From Phyllobacteriaceae bacterium (lineage in GTDB: Bacteria; Pseudomonadota; Alphaproteobacteria; Rhizobiales; Rhizobiaceae): a stretch of DNA of 64,000 bases. A program made the translations under genes and the position numbers. A model generated the notes under the pieces. The model did no database searches and was not told the DNA's origin. It saw only the letters and a list, made by a program, of their open reading frames with translations. The stretch is taken from the NCBI GenBank assembly GCA_002708825.1, contig PAPF01000009.1, positions 255,723-319,722 of the forward strand, in the 5' to 3' direction. This document shows, one piece after another, positions 1 through 9,621 of the stretch (position 1 is its first letter; each line of letters starts with the position of its first letter).

Positions 1-670
1 CGATGGATTGCAGGCTGGTGATGAGGTGGGCAGCAACCAGTGTCGTGTCCACCGTGGTATGGGGCATGGCCGCATGGCCGCCCTTGCCCTCCAGTTGAAC
101 CGAGAAATGGTCCGCCGCCGCCATGATCGGACCCGTCCGCATGGCGAAGTGGCCGACGGGCAGGCCCGGCAGGTTGTGCATCCCGAATACGCGCTGGATG
201 CCGAAGCGTTCCATGAGGCCGTCCTCGACCATGGCCTTGCCGCCCGCCCCGCCCTCTTCGGCCGGCTGGAAGATGAAGACAACCGTCCCGTCGAAGGACC
301 GCGTTTTCGCCAGCCACTCCGCCGCCCCCAGCAGCATCGCCGTATGCCCGTCATGGCCGCAGGCATGCATCTTGCCGGCTGTCTTCGATGCCCACGGCTT
401 GCCGGTGATTTCGGTGATGGGAAGCGCGTCCATGTCGGCGCGCAAGGCTATCACCTGTCCCTTCGTGTCGCTCCGCCCCTTCAGGACGCCGACGACGCCG
501 GTTCGCCCGATACCGGTCACGACCTCATCGCAGCCGAAATCGCGCAAGCGGTCGGCTACGAACCCGGCAGTCCTGTGAACATCGTAAAGGAGTTCCGGAT
601 GGGCATGCAGGTCGCGCCGCCATTCGGTCAGACGGGCGGTATTGCGGGCGATGTCATCGATGGGAGCCAT
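1..670 (-). CDS. M20-family amidohydrolase (hippurate hydrolase-like), C-terminus off the left edge
   Basis: The minus strand reads an open frame from an ATG at 670 to the window edge, giving the first ~223 residues of an M20/peptidase-D-type amidohydrolase. This family removes acyl groups from N-acyl amino acids or related amides with two metal ions. Visible motifs are the LHAHPE segment near residue 20, the metal-binding ACGHDGHT segment near residue 100 and the EEGGAGG segment with the general-base Glu near 140. The rest of the dimerisation and C-terminal metal-binding regions lies outside the window. It is on the same strand as mfd, 85 bp downstream of it. The exact substrate is not readable from sequence. 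Confidence 0.88.
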   Translation of the reverse strand, partial: MAPIDDIARNTARLTEWRRDLHAHPELLYDVHRTAGFVADRLRDFGCDEVVTGIGRTGVVGVLKGRSDTKGQVIALRADMDALPITEITGKPWASKTAGKMHACGHDGHTAMLLGAAEWLAKTRSFDGTVVFIFQPAEEGGAGGKAMVEDGLMERFGIQRVFGMHNLPGLPVGHFAMRTGPIMAAADHFSVQLEGKGGHAAMPHTTVDTTLVAAHLITSLQSI

Positions 671-755
671 GCGGTATCCTGAATGGTATCGGGGGTGAAC
701 GTCGAAACCTGTACATAGGCCTGCGCGCGCCTGTCCGCCAGTCGCCGGGCCGGCG

Positions 756-3700
756 TTATGCCGCCTCCGCCAGCTTCGCCAGTTGCGTCATGACCACAGC
801 CGCGCCCGCGAGTCGCTTTTCCTGGCTGGGCAGGTCTCGCATCAGGAATACGCTCTGGTCAGGCCGGATCTTGGCAAGCGAACCCTGGCCGGCAATGTAC
901 TGCACAAGCGCGGCCGGGTTGGGGAATTGCTTGTCGCGGAACTGGATGACCACGCCCTTAGGTCCGGCGTCCAGCTTCTCCACGTTGGCCTTGCGGCAAA
1001 GCGCCTTGATGTAGACGATCTTGAGCAGGTGCTGAACTTCGTCGGGCAGCGGTCCGAAACGGTCGATGAGTTCGGCGCCGAAACCGTCGATCTCCTGCGG
1101 CGTGGTGAGGTCCGCCAGACGGCGGTAGAGCCCCATGCGCAACTGCAGGTCCGGTACGTAATGTTCCGGGATCATGACAGACGTGCCCACCGAAATCTGC
1201 GGCGACCAGCCGCTGTCGCTGGCGATCTCCTCGCCACGGATTTCCTGTACCGCCTCTTCCAGCATCTGCTGGTAAAGCTCGTAGCCCACCTCGCGGATAT
1301 GGCCGGACTGCTCCTCACCGAGCAGGTTGCCGGCGCCGCGAATATCGAGATCGTGGCTGGCAAGCTGGAAGCCCGCGCCGAGCGTGTCGAGCGATTGCAG
1401 CACCTTGAGCCGGCGTTCCGCGGTCGTCGTCAGGCTCTTGCGCGCCGGCAGGGTGAACAGTGCGTAGGCGCGCAGCTTCGACCGCCCCACCCGGCCGCGC
1501 AACTGGTAGAGTTGGGCCAGGCCGAACATGTCGGCGCGGTGCACGATCAGTGTGTTCGCCGTCGGGATGTCGAGACCGGATTCGACGATCGTCGTCGACA
1601 GCAGCACGTCATACTGGCCGTCATAGAAGGCGTTCATGATGTCGTCGAGTTCACCGGCCGCGATCTGCCCGTGCGCCACGGCCACCTTCAGTTCCGGCAC
1701 CTGCTCGGCAAGGAAGGTCCGGATCTCGTCCAGATCGGCGATGCGCGGCACGACATAGAAGCTCTGCCCGCCGCGATAGCGCTCGCGAAGCAATGTCTCG
1801 CGGATCACCACCGGATCGAAAGGCGAGATGAAGGTGCGCACCGCCATGCGGTCGACGGGAGGCGTGGTGATGAGCGAGAGTTCGCGCACGCCCGACAGCG
1901 ACAGTTGCAGCGTGCGCGGAATCGGCGTCGCCGACAAAGTGAGCACGTGGACATCGCTTTTCAGTTCCTTGAGCCGCTCCTTGTGCTTGACGCCGAAATG
2001 CTGCTCCTCGTCGATGATCAGAAGGCCGAGCCGGGCGAATTTGACGCTGGCGCCGAGCAGCGCATGGGTGCCGACCACGATGTCGACCGTGCCGTCGGAA
2101 ATGCCTTTCTTGGTCTCCGCCAGTTCCTTTGCCCCAACGAAGCGCGATGCCTGGCGCACCGTCACGGGCAGTCCGGCAAAGCGTTGCGAGAAGGTCTTGA
2201 AATGCTGGCGCGACAGCAATGTCGTCGGCGCGACGACGGCGACCTGAAGGCCCTCCATGGCCGCCACGAAGGCCGCGCGCAGCGCCACTTCGGTCTTGCC
2301 GAAGCCGACATCGCCGCAGACCAGCCTGTCCATGGGCTTGCCCTTGCCGAGATCCTCGATGATTGCATCGATGGCGGTCTGCTGGTCCTCCGTCTCCTCG
2401 TAGGGGAAACGGGCCGCGAACTCGCCATAGAGACCTTCGGGCGGCGCCAGTTTCGGCGCGCCGCGCATCTCGCGCTCGGCGGCGATGCGGATGAGCTGGC
2501 CGGCCATTTCCAGCAGCTTCTTCTTCAGCTTGGCCTTGCGCGCCTGCCAGGCCACACCGCCCAGCCGGTCCAGGACAGCTTCGGAAGCCTCCGAGCCGTA
2601 GCGCGACAGGAGGTCGATATTCTCCACCGGGAGGAACAGCTTGCCATCGCCCGCATAATGCAGTTCGAGGCAATCATGTGGCGCACCGGCGGCCTCGATG
2701 GTCCGCAGCCCCATGAACCGGCCGATCCCGTGCTCGGCATGGACGACCACATCGCCGGCGGCGAGCGAGGAGACCTCGGAAATGAAATCGGCGCCTTTCC
2801 CCCGGCGCTTCGAGCGGCGCACCAGGCGGTCGCCCAGCATGTCCTGTTCGGCGATGACCGCAAGGCCCGGAGCGGTGAAGCCATGCTCGATGGGCAGGAC
2901 GGAAAGCGCGATCGCCTGCCCCTTCAGCCGCTCCGCCTCCTCAAGCGTCGCTGCGGGCTCCATGCCGCCGAGCCCGTGTTCGGCAAGGATTTGTGACAGC
3001 CGGTCAAGCGAACCTTCCGTCCAGCCTGCAATGATGACCCGGTTGCCCGCCGATCTGAGTCCAGAAACATGCCGGACCACATGGTCGAACACGTTGGCGC
3101 CGGGGTCCGCGCGCTCCTCGGCGAAATTGCGCGCCTGCTGCGCCTGGGCGTGAAGGATGTAGCGGCCTTCGGTGAAAGGCTGGTCAAAGGGGGTCAGCGC
3201 GATGTTGAGCCGCTCGCTTGCGCGCCGTTCCGCTTCCTCGCGCGTCAGGTAGAGGCTTTCCGGCGGAACCGGGCGATAGGGAACGCCACCGGCGCTTTCA
3301 CCCTGGTTGCGGCGCGCTTCGTAATGCTCGCGGATCTGCGCCACGCGCCCGTCCAGCGCCTCATGGGCCAGGTGGTCGAAGACGAAGGGGGCATGCGGCA
3401 GCAGGTCGAAGACCGTTTCCAGCCCTTCGTAGAACAGCGGCAGCCAGTGCTCCATGCCGGCGAAGCGCCGTCCCTCCGTCACCGACTGGTAAAGCGCGTC
3501 GTCACGCTGCGGCGCGCCGAAGGCCTCGATATAGGCGCGCCGGAACCGGCTGATCGTCTCCGGCGTCAGCGCCACCTCGCTCATGGCTTCCAGCCGCATC
3601 TGCTTGTGCTGGCCGGTGGTGCGTTGCGTGGCAGGATCGAAGGCGCGGATCGATTCCAGCGTGTCGCCGAAGAAATCGAGACGCAGCGGCTCATCCGCAC

Positions 3701-4244
3701 CCGGCACGAAAAGATCGAGGATACCGCCGCGAACCGCATACTCGCCGACATCGCGCACAGTGCCCGTGCGCTCGAAACCGCTCGTTTCCAACCGGCGGAT
3801 CAGCGCTTCCATGGCGATCTGGTTGCCCGGCTTGAGCGTCAGGCTCTGTGCCGCGATCACCTCGCGCGGCGGAATGCGCTGCAGCAGCGCATTGGCAGAC
3901 ATCAGCACGATGGCGCGGTGCGGCCTTTCAGCCAGCGCGATCAGCGCGGCAAGCGAATCGAGCCGGCGCGCGGCGGCGTCCGAACCCGGTGACACGCGGT
4001 CATAGGGCAGGCAGTCCCAGGCGGGCAGTTCGAGAACGGGGACGCCGGGAGCGGCATAGGCCAGCGCCTGTGCCAGTTGCGGAATCCGCGCGCCGTCACG
4101 TGCCACGAAGACGAGCGGACGTTTCGCCGCCGCCTCAGCCGACAGCCGCGCCAGCGCGAAGGCCTCGTAGCCGTCCGCAACGCCGTCTATGATGACGGCG
4201 CGATGCAGGTCCGGCCTCACGCCGATCGGGGCAAGCAATGTCAT
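756..4244 (-). CDS. mfd: Mfd, transcription-repair coupling factor
   Basis: This 1162-residue protein is full length for Mfd, the DNA translocase that removes RNA polymerase stalled at lesions and recruits UvrA. The N-terminal UvrB-like part holds the ELPAWDCLPYDRVSP segment. A mid-region RNA-polymerase-interaction domain (GDVVVHAEHGIGRF, about residues 495-510) follows. The RecG-like helicase core has Walker A GDVGFGKTE and the DEEQ box (IIDEEQHFG), then the TRG region and the C-terminal UvrA-blocking domain. The start ATG at 4244 gives a normal Mfd N-terminus. It lies 20 bp after sdhE on the same strand, a pairing common in alphaproteobacteria. Confidence 0.97.
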   Translation of the reverse strand: MTLLAPIGVRPDLHRAVIIDGVADGYEAFALARLSAEAAAKRPLVFVARDGARIPQLAQALAYAAPGVPVLELPAWDCLPYDRVSPGSDAAARRLDSLAALIALAERPHRAIVLMSANALLQRIPPREVIAAQSLTLKPGNQIAMEALIRRLETSGFERTGTVRDVGEYAVRGGILDLFVPGADEPLRLDFFGDTLESIRAFDPATQRTTGQHKQMRLEAMSEVALTPETISRFRRAYIEAFGAPQRDDALYQSVTEGRRFAGMEHWLPLFYEGLETVFDLLPHAPFVFDHLAHEALDGRVAQIREHYEARRNQGESAGGVPYRPVPPESLYLTREEAERRASERLNIALTPFDQPFTEGRYILHAQAQQARNFAEERADPGANVFDHVVRHVSGLRSAGNRVIIAGWTEGSLDRLSQILAEHGLGGMEPAATLEEAERLKGQAIALSVLPIEHGFTAPGLAVIAEQDMLGDRLVRRSKRRGKGADFISEVSSLAAGDVVVHAEHGIGRFMGLRTIEAAGAPHDCLELHYAGDGKLFLPVENIDLLSRYGSEASEAVLDRLGGVAWQARKAKLKKKLLEMAGQLIRIAAEREMRGAPKLAPPEGLYGEFAARFPYEETEDQQTAIDAIIEDLGKGKPMDRLVCGDVGFGKTEVALRAAFVAAMEGLQVAVVAPTTLLSRQHFKTFSQRFAGLPVTVRQASRFVGAKELAETKKGISDGTVDIVVGTHALLGASVKFARLGLLIIDEEQHFGVKHKERLKELKSDVHVLTLSATPIPRTLQLSLSGVRELSLITTPPVDRMAVRTFISPFDPVVIRETLLRERYRGGQSFYVVPRIADLDEIRTFLAEQVPELKVAVAHGQIAAGELDDIMNAFYDGQYDVLLSTTIVESGLDIPTANTLIVHRADMFGLAQLYQLRGRVGRSKLRAYALFTLPARKSLTTTAERRLKVLQSLDTLGAGFQLASHDLDIRGAGNLLGEEQSGHIREVGYELYQQMLEEAVQEIRGEEIASDSGWSPQISVGTSVMIPEHYVPDLQLRMGLYRRLADLTTPQEIDGFGAELIDRFGPLPDEVQHLLKIVYIKALCRKANVEKLDAGPKGVVIQFRDKQFPNPAALVQYIAGQGSLAKIRPDQSVFLMRDLPSQEKRLAGAAVVMTQLAKLAEAA

Positions 4245-4264
4245 GTCGGTCCGTCCTGCGTCGT

Positions 4265-4552
4265 TCAGAACGTCATCTGGTCGCGATGGGCAAGGATCTT
4301 GCGGTAGATCGCGGTGTCATGCTCGCGCGGAACCGGTTTCTCGCCCATGATCCATTTGAACAGGTCCTGGTCGTTCTCGGCCATCAGCGTTTCGAGCTGG
4401 TCGAGTTCCTCGTCGGAAAGGCTGCGAATCATGGCGTCGCAAAAGCCGCCGAACACCAGGTCCATCTCCCGCATGCCACGATGCCAGGCGCGGAACATGA
4501 TCTTGCGCCTGCGCGTGTCGAGATCTGCCGATGTATGCGTGGGTCCGCTCAT
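4265..4552 (-). CDS. sdhE: SdhE, succinate dehydrogenase flavinylation factor
   Basis: A 95-residue DUF339/Sdh5-family protein. These small cytosolic proteins help attach FAD covalently to SdhA. The family signature, an RG-x-x-E motif in a helix, is visible as HRGMREMD near residue 25, and the length is typical. It is immediately upstream of mfd on the same strand and divergent from recG, with about 100 bp between them for both promoters. Confidence 0.93.
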   Translation of the reverse strand: MSGPTHTSADLDTRRRKIMFRAWHRGMREMDLVFGGFCDAMIRSLSDEELDQLETLMAENDQDLFKWIMGEKPVPREHDTAIYRKILAHRDQMTF

Positions 4553-4651
4553 AGCCTTGCCATGGTTCCTGTGTGTCGCCGAAGCATATAGAGGTGAAAA
4601 GCCGTCCTGTCAGCCTTTCCCGCACGCAAGCACGCTCCTAATGTGCCAGCC

Positions 4652-6754
4652 ATGAGACCATCCGTCCTCGATCCCCTGTTTGCACCGGTCACGTCCATCG
4701 ATGGCGTCGGCCCGAAGCTGGCCGCGCTGATCGCGAAGATCGTGCCAGGCGATCTGGCCGGACGCGAGGCGCGCATAGCCGACCTGGTCTTCACCCTGCC
4801 CCATTCCGTCATCGACCGCCGTTTCAGGCCCGGGGTGGCCAATGCGCCGGAGGGGACAATCGTCACGCTCGATCTTTCCATAGACCAGCACCAGCCGCCG
4901 CCACGCGGCCGCGCCAACCTGCCCTATCGTGTCATCGCGCATGACGCGACGGGCGAGATCGCGCTGACCTTTTTCCATGCCAAGCCCGCCTGGCTGGAAA
5001 AGCTCCTGCCGGAAGGCGGTGAAGTCACGGTCTCCGGCAAGGTGGAATGGTTCAATGGCCGTGCCTCAATGGTTCATCCAGACCATATTGCCCGGCCGGG
5101 CGAGACGTTTCCCGATGTCGAGCCGGTCTATCCGCTGACCGCCGGCCTGTCCGGCCGCGTGCTCCGCAAGGCCGTCGTTGGTGCCCTCGCCCGCCTGCCG
5201 GACCTTCCCGAATGGCTGGACGCAGAAGTCATGCGCCGGCAAAATTTTCCGACCTTCGCCGACTCATTGAATCGCCTCCACGAACCGCGCGATGCTCTCG
5301 ATGTGAGTGCGGAATCGGTTGCCCGGCGGCGCCTTGCCTATGACGAGTTCCTGGCCGGGCAACTGTCACTCGCCATGGTCCGCGCCCGGATGAAACGCTT
5401 GTCCGGGCGGCCCTTGCCCGGCACCGGAGTATTGAAAGAGAAACTGCGCGCGGCCTTGCCCTATGGCCTGACCGGCGCCCAGGAACGCGCCATCGCGGAC
5501 ATTTCCGCCGATCTCGCTGCCCCGGATCGGATGCTGCGCCTCCTCCAGGGCGATGTCGGAGCCGGCAAGACCGTGGTCGGCCTCATGGCCATGATGCAGG
5601 CCGCCGAATCCGGCGCGCAATCGGCCTTGCTGGCGCCGACGGAAATCCTCGCACGCCAGCATTTCGCGACCATTGCCCCGCTGGCCGAAGCCGCCGGATT
5701 GAGGGCTGCCATCCTGACCGGGCGGGAAAAGGGCCGCGACCGCGCAGCGATTCTCGCCGGACTTGCCGATGGCTCCATCCACCTGGCCGTCGGCACCCAT
5801 GCGCTTTTTCAGGAAGGCGTCGCCTTTCACGACCTCGGCCTTGCCGTTGTCGACGAGCAACACCGCTTCGGCGTGCACCAACGTCTTGCGATGACCGCCA
5901 AGGGCACGGCACCGGACATGCTGGTCATGACCGCCACGCCCATTCCGCGTACCCTGGTCCTCTCGGCCTTCGGCGACATGGATGTTTCGCGCCTCGACGA
6001 AAAGCCTGCCGGCCGCAAACCTGTCCGCACCGTGACGCTGCCCGCCGAGCGCCTTGATGAACTGGTGGAACGCATGCGCGCGGCAGTCGCAGAAGGTCAG
6101 AAGGTCTACTGGATCTGTCCGCTTGTGGAGGAATCGGAGGAAGTGGAACTGACCGCTGCCGAAGACCGCTTCCGCTCGCTCCAGCCGGTCTTCGGCGACC
6201 GGGTCGGCCTTGTTCACGGGCGCATGAGCGGGCCGGAAAAGGATGCCGCCATGAGCGCCTTCAAGGAGGGTCGCACCCGCCTGCTTGTTGGCACGACGGT
6301 GATCGAGGTCGGCGTCGACGTGCCGGACGCCACCATCATCGTGATCGAACATGCAGAGCGGTTCGGACTCGCGCAACTGCACCAGTTGCGCGGGCGCGTC
6401 GGTCGCGGTTCGGCCGAATCGTCCTGTGTGCTCGTCTACAAGGGCCCGCTGGGGGAAACGGCCCACCGCCGGCTGGAAGTGATGCGCGAAACCGAGGACG
6501 GCTTCGTCATCGCGGAAGAGGATCTCAAGCTGCGCGGCGAAGGCGAATTGCTCGGCACACGGCAGTCCGGCACGCCGGGCTTCCGCGTTGCGCGCATCGA
6601 CGCGCATGGCGACCTGCTGGCCATTGCGCGCGACGATGCACGGTTCATCCTGGCAAAAGACCCCGAACTGGAAACGCCACGCGGACAGGCGCTGCGCATC
6701 CTGCTCTACCTGTTCGGCCGGGACGAGGCGATCCGGCTCCTGCGCGCCGGTTGA
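4652..6754 (+). CDS. recG: RecG, ATP-dependent DNA helicase
   Basis: RecG remodels stalled replication forks and Holliday junctions. The 700-residue protein has the N-terminal wedge/OB region, Walker A (GDVGAGKTVV, near residue 300), a DEQHRFG box where DExx helicases have DEAD/DEEQ, and the TTVIEVGVDVPDA and QLRGRVGRG motifs of the second RecA lobe. The ATG at 4652 was chosen. An in-frame GTG at 4643 would add three residues and neither has a clear Shine-Dalgarno site. It is convergent with the DUF502 gene and only 5 bp from its end. Confidence 0.96.
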   Translation: MRPSVLDPLFAPVTSIDGVGPKLAALIAKIVPGDLAGREARIADLVFTLPHSVIDRRFRPGVANAPEGTIVTLDLSIDQHQPPPRGRANLPYRVIAHDATGEIALTFFHAKPAWLEKLLPEGGEVTVSGKVEWFNGRASMVHPDHIARPGETFPDVEPVYPLTAGLSGRVLRKAVVGALARLPDLPEWLDAEVMRRQNFPTFADSLNRLHEPRDALDVSAESVARRRLAYDEFLAGQLSLAMVRARMKRLSGRPLPGTGVLKEKLRAALPYGLTGAQERAIADISADLAAPDRMLRLLQGDVGAGKTVVGLMAMMQAAESGAQSALLAPTEILARQHFATIAPLAEAAGLRAAILTGREKGRDRAAILAGLADGSIHLAVGTHALFQEGVAFHDLGLAVVDEQHRFGVHQRLAMTAKGTAPDMLVMTATPIPRTLVLSAFGDMDVSRLDEKPAGRKPVRTVTLPAERLDELVERMRAAVAEGQKVYWICPLVEESEEVELTAAEDRFRSLQPVFGDRVGLVHGRMSGPEKDAAMSAFKEGRTRLLVGTTVIEVGVDVPDATIIVIEHAERFGLAQLHQLRGRVGRGSAESSCVLVYKGPLGETAHRRLEVMRETEDGFVIAEEDLKLRGEGELLGTRQSGTPGFRVARIDAHGDLLAIARDDARFILAKDPELETPRGQALRILLYLFGRDEAIRLLRAG

Positions 6755-6759
6755 ACTGT

Positions 6760-7500
6760 CTACTCGGCCGCGGGTTTGCTGTGTTGCGAAGGTTCTCCGG
6801 AAGAAAGCTCCGGCGGTGTCACAAGGCCTTCCTTCTGGGCGAGTTCCTTGGTTTTCGCCTGGTATTCGGGCGTCACGAGACCCGCTGAAATGATCAGCTT
6901 GGCCGCTTCCTCCACAGTCATGTCCAGCACGTGGACATCCTTGCGGGGAACGAACAGGAGAAAGCCTGATGTCGGGTTCGGTGTCGTGGGCAGGAAGACG
7001 GCGATGGTGTCGCCGCTTTCGCGTTGCAGGATCTGGCGGACCTCCCCCTGCGCTTCCGTCGCGATGAAGACCAGCGCCCAAAGTCCCTTGCGCGGATACT
7101 CGACCAGCGCGACCTGTTTGAACGTGTCCGACTTGTCCGAAAGCACTGTCTCGATGATCTGCTTGAGCCCGCGATAGATGGATCGCACCAGCGGCATCTG
7201 GCCAAGCAGGTCCTCACCGAAATTGATGATCGAACGCCCGATGAAATTGGCCGTCAGGAACCCGATCAGCGTGATCGAGACCAGCGCGACGATCAGCCCG
7301 AACCCGGGAACCGGGAACGGCAGGTAGAAATCGGGATTGTAACGCGCCGGGATATAGGGCTTCACCCACCCGTCCACCCAGCCGATGAAGGTCCAGGCGA
7401 GCCACGCTGTCACAGCCAGCGGGGCGAGCACGACGAAACCGGTCAAAAAGTAATTGCGCAGCCGCATCATGGCTGACCGCTTGTGCGGTGTTTCGCTCAT
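6760..7500 (-). CDS. DUF502 family membrane protein
   Basis: A 246-residue protein of the DUF502 family, whose function is unknown. Two hydrophobic segments are visible, around residues 15-35 (FLTGFVVLAPLAVTAWLAW) and 65-85, followed by a soluble C-terminal domain containing the family's FLLFVPRKDV stretch. The C-terminus is polar and rich in Glu, Pro and Ser. In alphaproteobacteria this gene is commonly found beside recG and glmS, which is the arrangement here. It is convergent with recG. Confidence 0.85.
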   Translation of the reverse strand: MSETPHKRSAMMRLRNYFLTGFVVLAPLAVTAWLAWTFIGWVDGWVKPYIPARYNPDFYLPFPVPGFGLIVALVSITLIGFLTANFIGRSIINFGEDLLGQMPLVRSIYRGLKQIIETVLSDKSDTFKQVALVEYPRKGLWALVFIATEAQGEVRQILQRESGDTIAVFLPTTPNPTSGFLLFVPRKDVHVLDMTVEEAAKLIISAGLVTPEYQAKTKELAQKEGLVTPPELSSGEPSQHSKPAAE

Positions 7501-7594
7501 TCCTGGTCCTGCTCACGGGAGGCCGACGACGCACCTAATCTAGTGCGCCGCAACATCGATTGAAAGAGCGAAGAATACAGTCTTTCCGCTATGC

Positions 7595-9418
7595 CTATTC
7601 GACGGTGACCGATTTGGCCAGGTTGCGCGGCTGGTCCACGTCGGTGCCCATGAAAACGGCGGTGTGATAGGCCAGCATCTGGATCGGCAGGGCGTAGATG
7701 ATGGGTTCGATAAACTCCGGAACATCCGGCAACACAATGGTGTCCATCGTCTTGACGGTGGAGGCCGCGGCGCCCTTCCGGTCGGTGATCAGGATGATCT
7801 TGCCGCCGCGCGCGGCCACTTCCTGCATGTTGGACACCGTTTTCTCGAAGATGCGGTCATGCGGCGCGATGACGATGACCGGCATGTCCTCGTCGATCAG
7901 CGCGATGGGCCCGTGCTTCAGTTCGCCCGCCGCATAGCCTTCCGCGTGGATGTAGGAAATCTCCTTGAGCTTCAGCGCCCCTTCCATGGCCAGCGGGAAA
8001 TTGGTGTCACGGCCCAGATAGAGCACGTGCTTGTAGCTGGCGAGGTCCCGGGCGACACGCTCGATCTGGCCTTCCAGGTGCAGCACCTGCGAGGCGAGGC
8101 GCGGGGCTTCTGCCAGATCGCGCACGAGTTCGGCTTCGCGGTCTGCCGTGATCGCGCCGCGCTTGGCGGCCGCGCGCACCACCAGGGCGGCCAGCACCGA
8201 CAACTGGCATGTGAAGGCCTTCGTTGAGGCGACGCCGATCTCGGGGCCCGCGAAGGTCGGAAACACGGCGTCGGATTCGCGGGCGATGGTGGATTCCCGC
8301 ACGTTGACGACCGAGCCGATGGTCATGCCTTGCGCCTTGCAGTAGCGCAGTGACGCCAGCGTGTCGGCGGTTTCGCCGGACTGGGAGACGAAGATCGCCG
8401 CGTCACCGGCACCCAGCGGCATTTCGCGATAGCGGAACTCCGAGGCAATATCGATGTCGACCGGCAGGCGAGCATGGCGCTCGAACCAGTATTTCGCGAC
8501 GAGGCCGGCATAGAATGCGGTGCCGCAGGCAGAGATGGTCAGCCGTTTCGTCGCCGCGAAATCGATGGCCGAATTCAGCGGCCGTGCCGAATGGGTGGAA
8601 AAATCGATATAGTTGGACAGCGTGTGGGCGATGACTTCCGGCTGCTCGTAGATTTCCTTCTGCATGAAGTGCCGGTGGTTGCCCTTGTCCACCAGGAAGG
8701 CGGTGCCGACAGATTTCTGCCGCGGGCGCTCCACCTTCGCCCCGCTCTCGTCGAAGATTTCCAGGCTGCGCGAGGTCAGAACCGCCCAGTCGCCGTCTTC
8801 CAGATAGGTGATGACATCGGTGAACGGGGCGAGCGCGATGGCGTCCGACCCGATATACATGTCCCCCTCGCCAAATCCGATGGCCAGCGGCGAGCCGCGC
8901 CGCGCAGCCACGAGAAGGTCTTCTTCGCCGTTGAACATGATCGCCAGCGCAAAGGCGCCGCGCAGCCGCGGCAGGCATTCGCGCACGGCATCGACCGGCG
9001 CAAGGCCCTTGTCGAGCGACCGGGTGATCAGTTGCGCCACGGCCTCGGTGTCCGTGTCGGTCTCGAAGCGGTAGCCATCGGCCTCCAGTTCGTTGCGCAG
9101 TTCCCAGAAGTTCTCGATGATGCCGTTGTGGACGACGGCAACGCGCCCCGTGGCATGGGGATGCGCGTTCTTTTCGTTCGGTGCGCCATGGGTGGCCCAG
9201 CGGGTGTGGCCGATGCCGATATGACCGGCCAGCGGCTCGGCCTTCAGCCGGTTCTCCAGGTTGACCAGCTTGCCCTCGGCGCGCCGGCGCTGCAGCACGC
9301 CGCTTTCCAGCGTGGCGACACCTGCGGAATCATAACCGCGATATTCCAGCCGCTTCAGGGCATCCACCAGGAGCGGCGCCACAGATTCCCTGCCCACTAT
9401 GCCGACGATTCCGCACAT
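7595..9418 (-). CDS. glmS: GlmS, glutamine--fructose-6-phosphate aminotransferase (isomerising)
   Basis: GlmS makes glucosamine-6-phosphate from fructose-6-phosphate and glutamine, the entry step to UDP-GlcNAc for peptidoglycan and lipopolysaccharide. At 607 residues it is full length. The N-terminus MCGIVGIVG exposes the nucleophilic Cys2 after Met removal, and HTRWATHG of the glutaminase domain follows. Two SIS sugar-isomerase domains fill the rest, with SACGTAFYAG and SQSGETADT in the first, and the C-terminus ends in the conserved QPRNLAKSVTVE. It lies 203 bp downstream of glmU on the same strand, so the two steps of the pathway are grouped. Confidence 0.98.
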   Translation of the reverse strand: MCGIVGIVGRESVAPLLVDALKRLEYRGYDSAGVATLESGVLQRRRAEGKLVNLENRLKAEPLAGHIGIGHTRWATHGAPNEKNAHPHATGRVAVVHNGIIENFWELRNELEADGYRFETDTDTEAVAQLITRSLDKGLAPVDAVRECLPRLRGAFALAIMFNGEEDLLVAARRGSPLAIGFGEGDMYIGSDAIALAPFTDVITYLEDGDWAVLTSRSLEIFDESGAKVERPRQKSVGTAFLVDKGNHRHFMQKEIYEQPEVIAHTLSNYIDFSTHSARPLNSAIDFAATKRLTISACGTAFYAGLVAKYWFERHARLPVDIDIASEFRYREMPLGAGDAAIFVSQSGETADTLASLRYCKAQGMTIGSVVNVRESTIARESDAVFPTFAGPEIGVASTKAFTCQLSVLAALVVRAAAKRGAITADREAELVRDLAEAPRLASQVLHLEGQIERVARDLASYKHVLYLGRDTNFPLAMEGALKLKEISYIHAEGYAAGELKHGPIALIDEDMPVIVIAPHDRIFEKTVSNMQEVAARGGKIILITDRKGAAASTVKTMDTIVLPDVPEFIEPIIYALPIQMLAYHTAVFMGTDVDQPRNLAKSVTVE

Positions 9419-9621
9419 GCCGATTCCGCGCCTTCCTGTATCCGGAGAGTTCCGTCACCCCTCGCGGGTCGATAGCAGGACGGAACACTGAAGCCAAAAT
9501 CACAATGCGTTTCAGCGGGTTTCATCCCGGTTGAAACGTTTCCTTCCTTGGCAGTAGAGCACATTTCCCATTACCAAATGGACAACGCCCCCGGCCTTTG
9601 CGATCTATCCGGCCCGCACCG

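Noticed and set aside
783..2996. Long open frame (737 codons) antisense to mfd
   Set aside because: It mirrors the codon pattern of mfd in GC-rich DNA, has no recognisable domain and is Arg/His-rich, typical of antisense frames.
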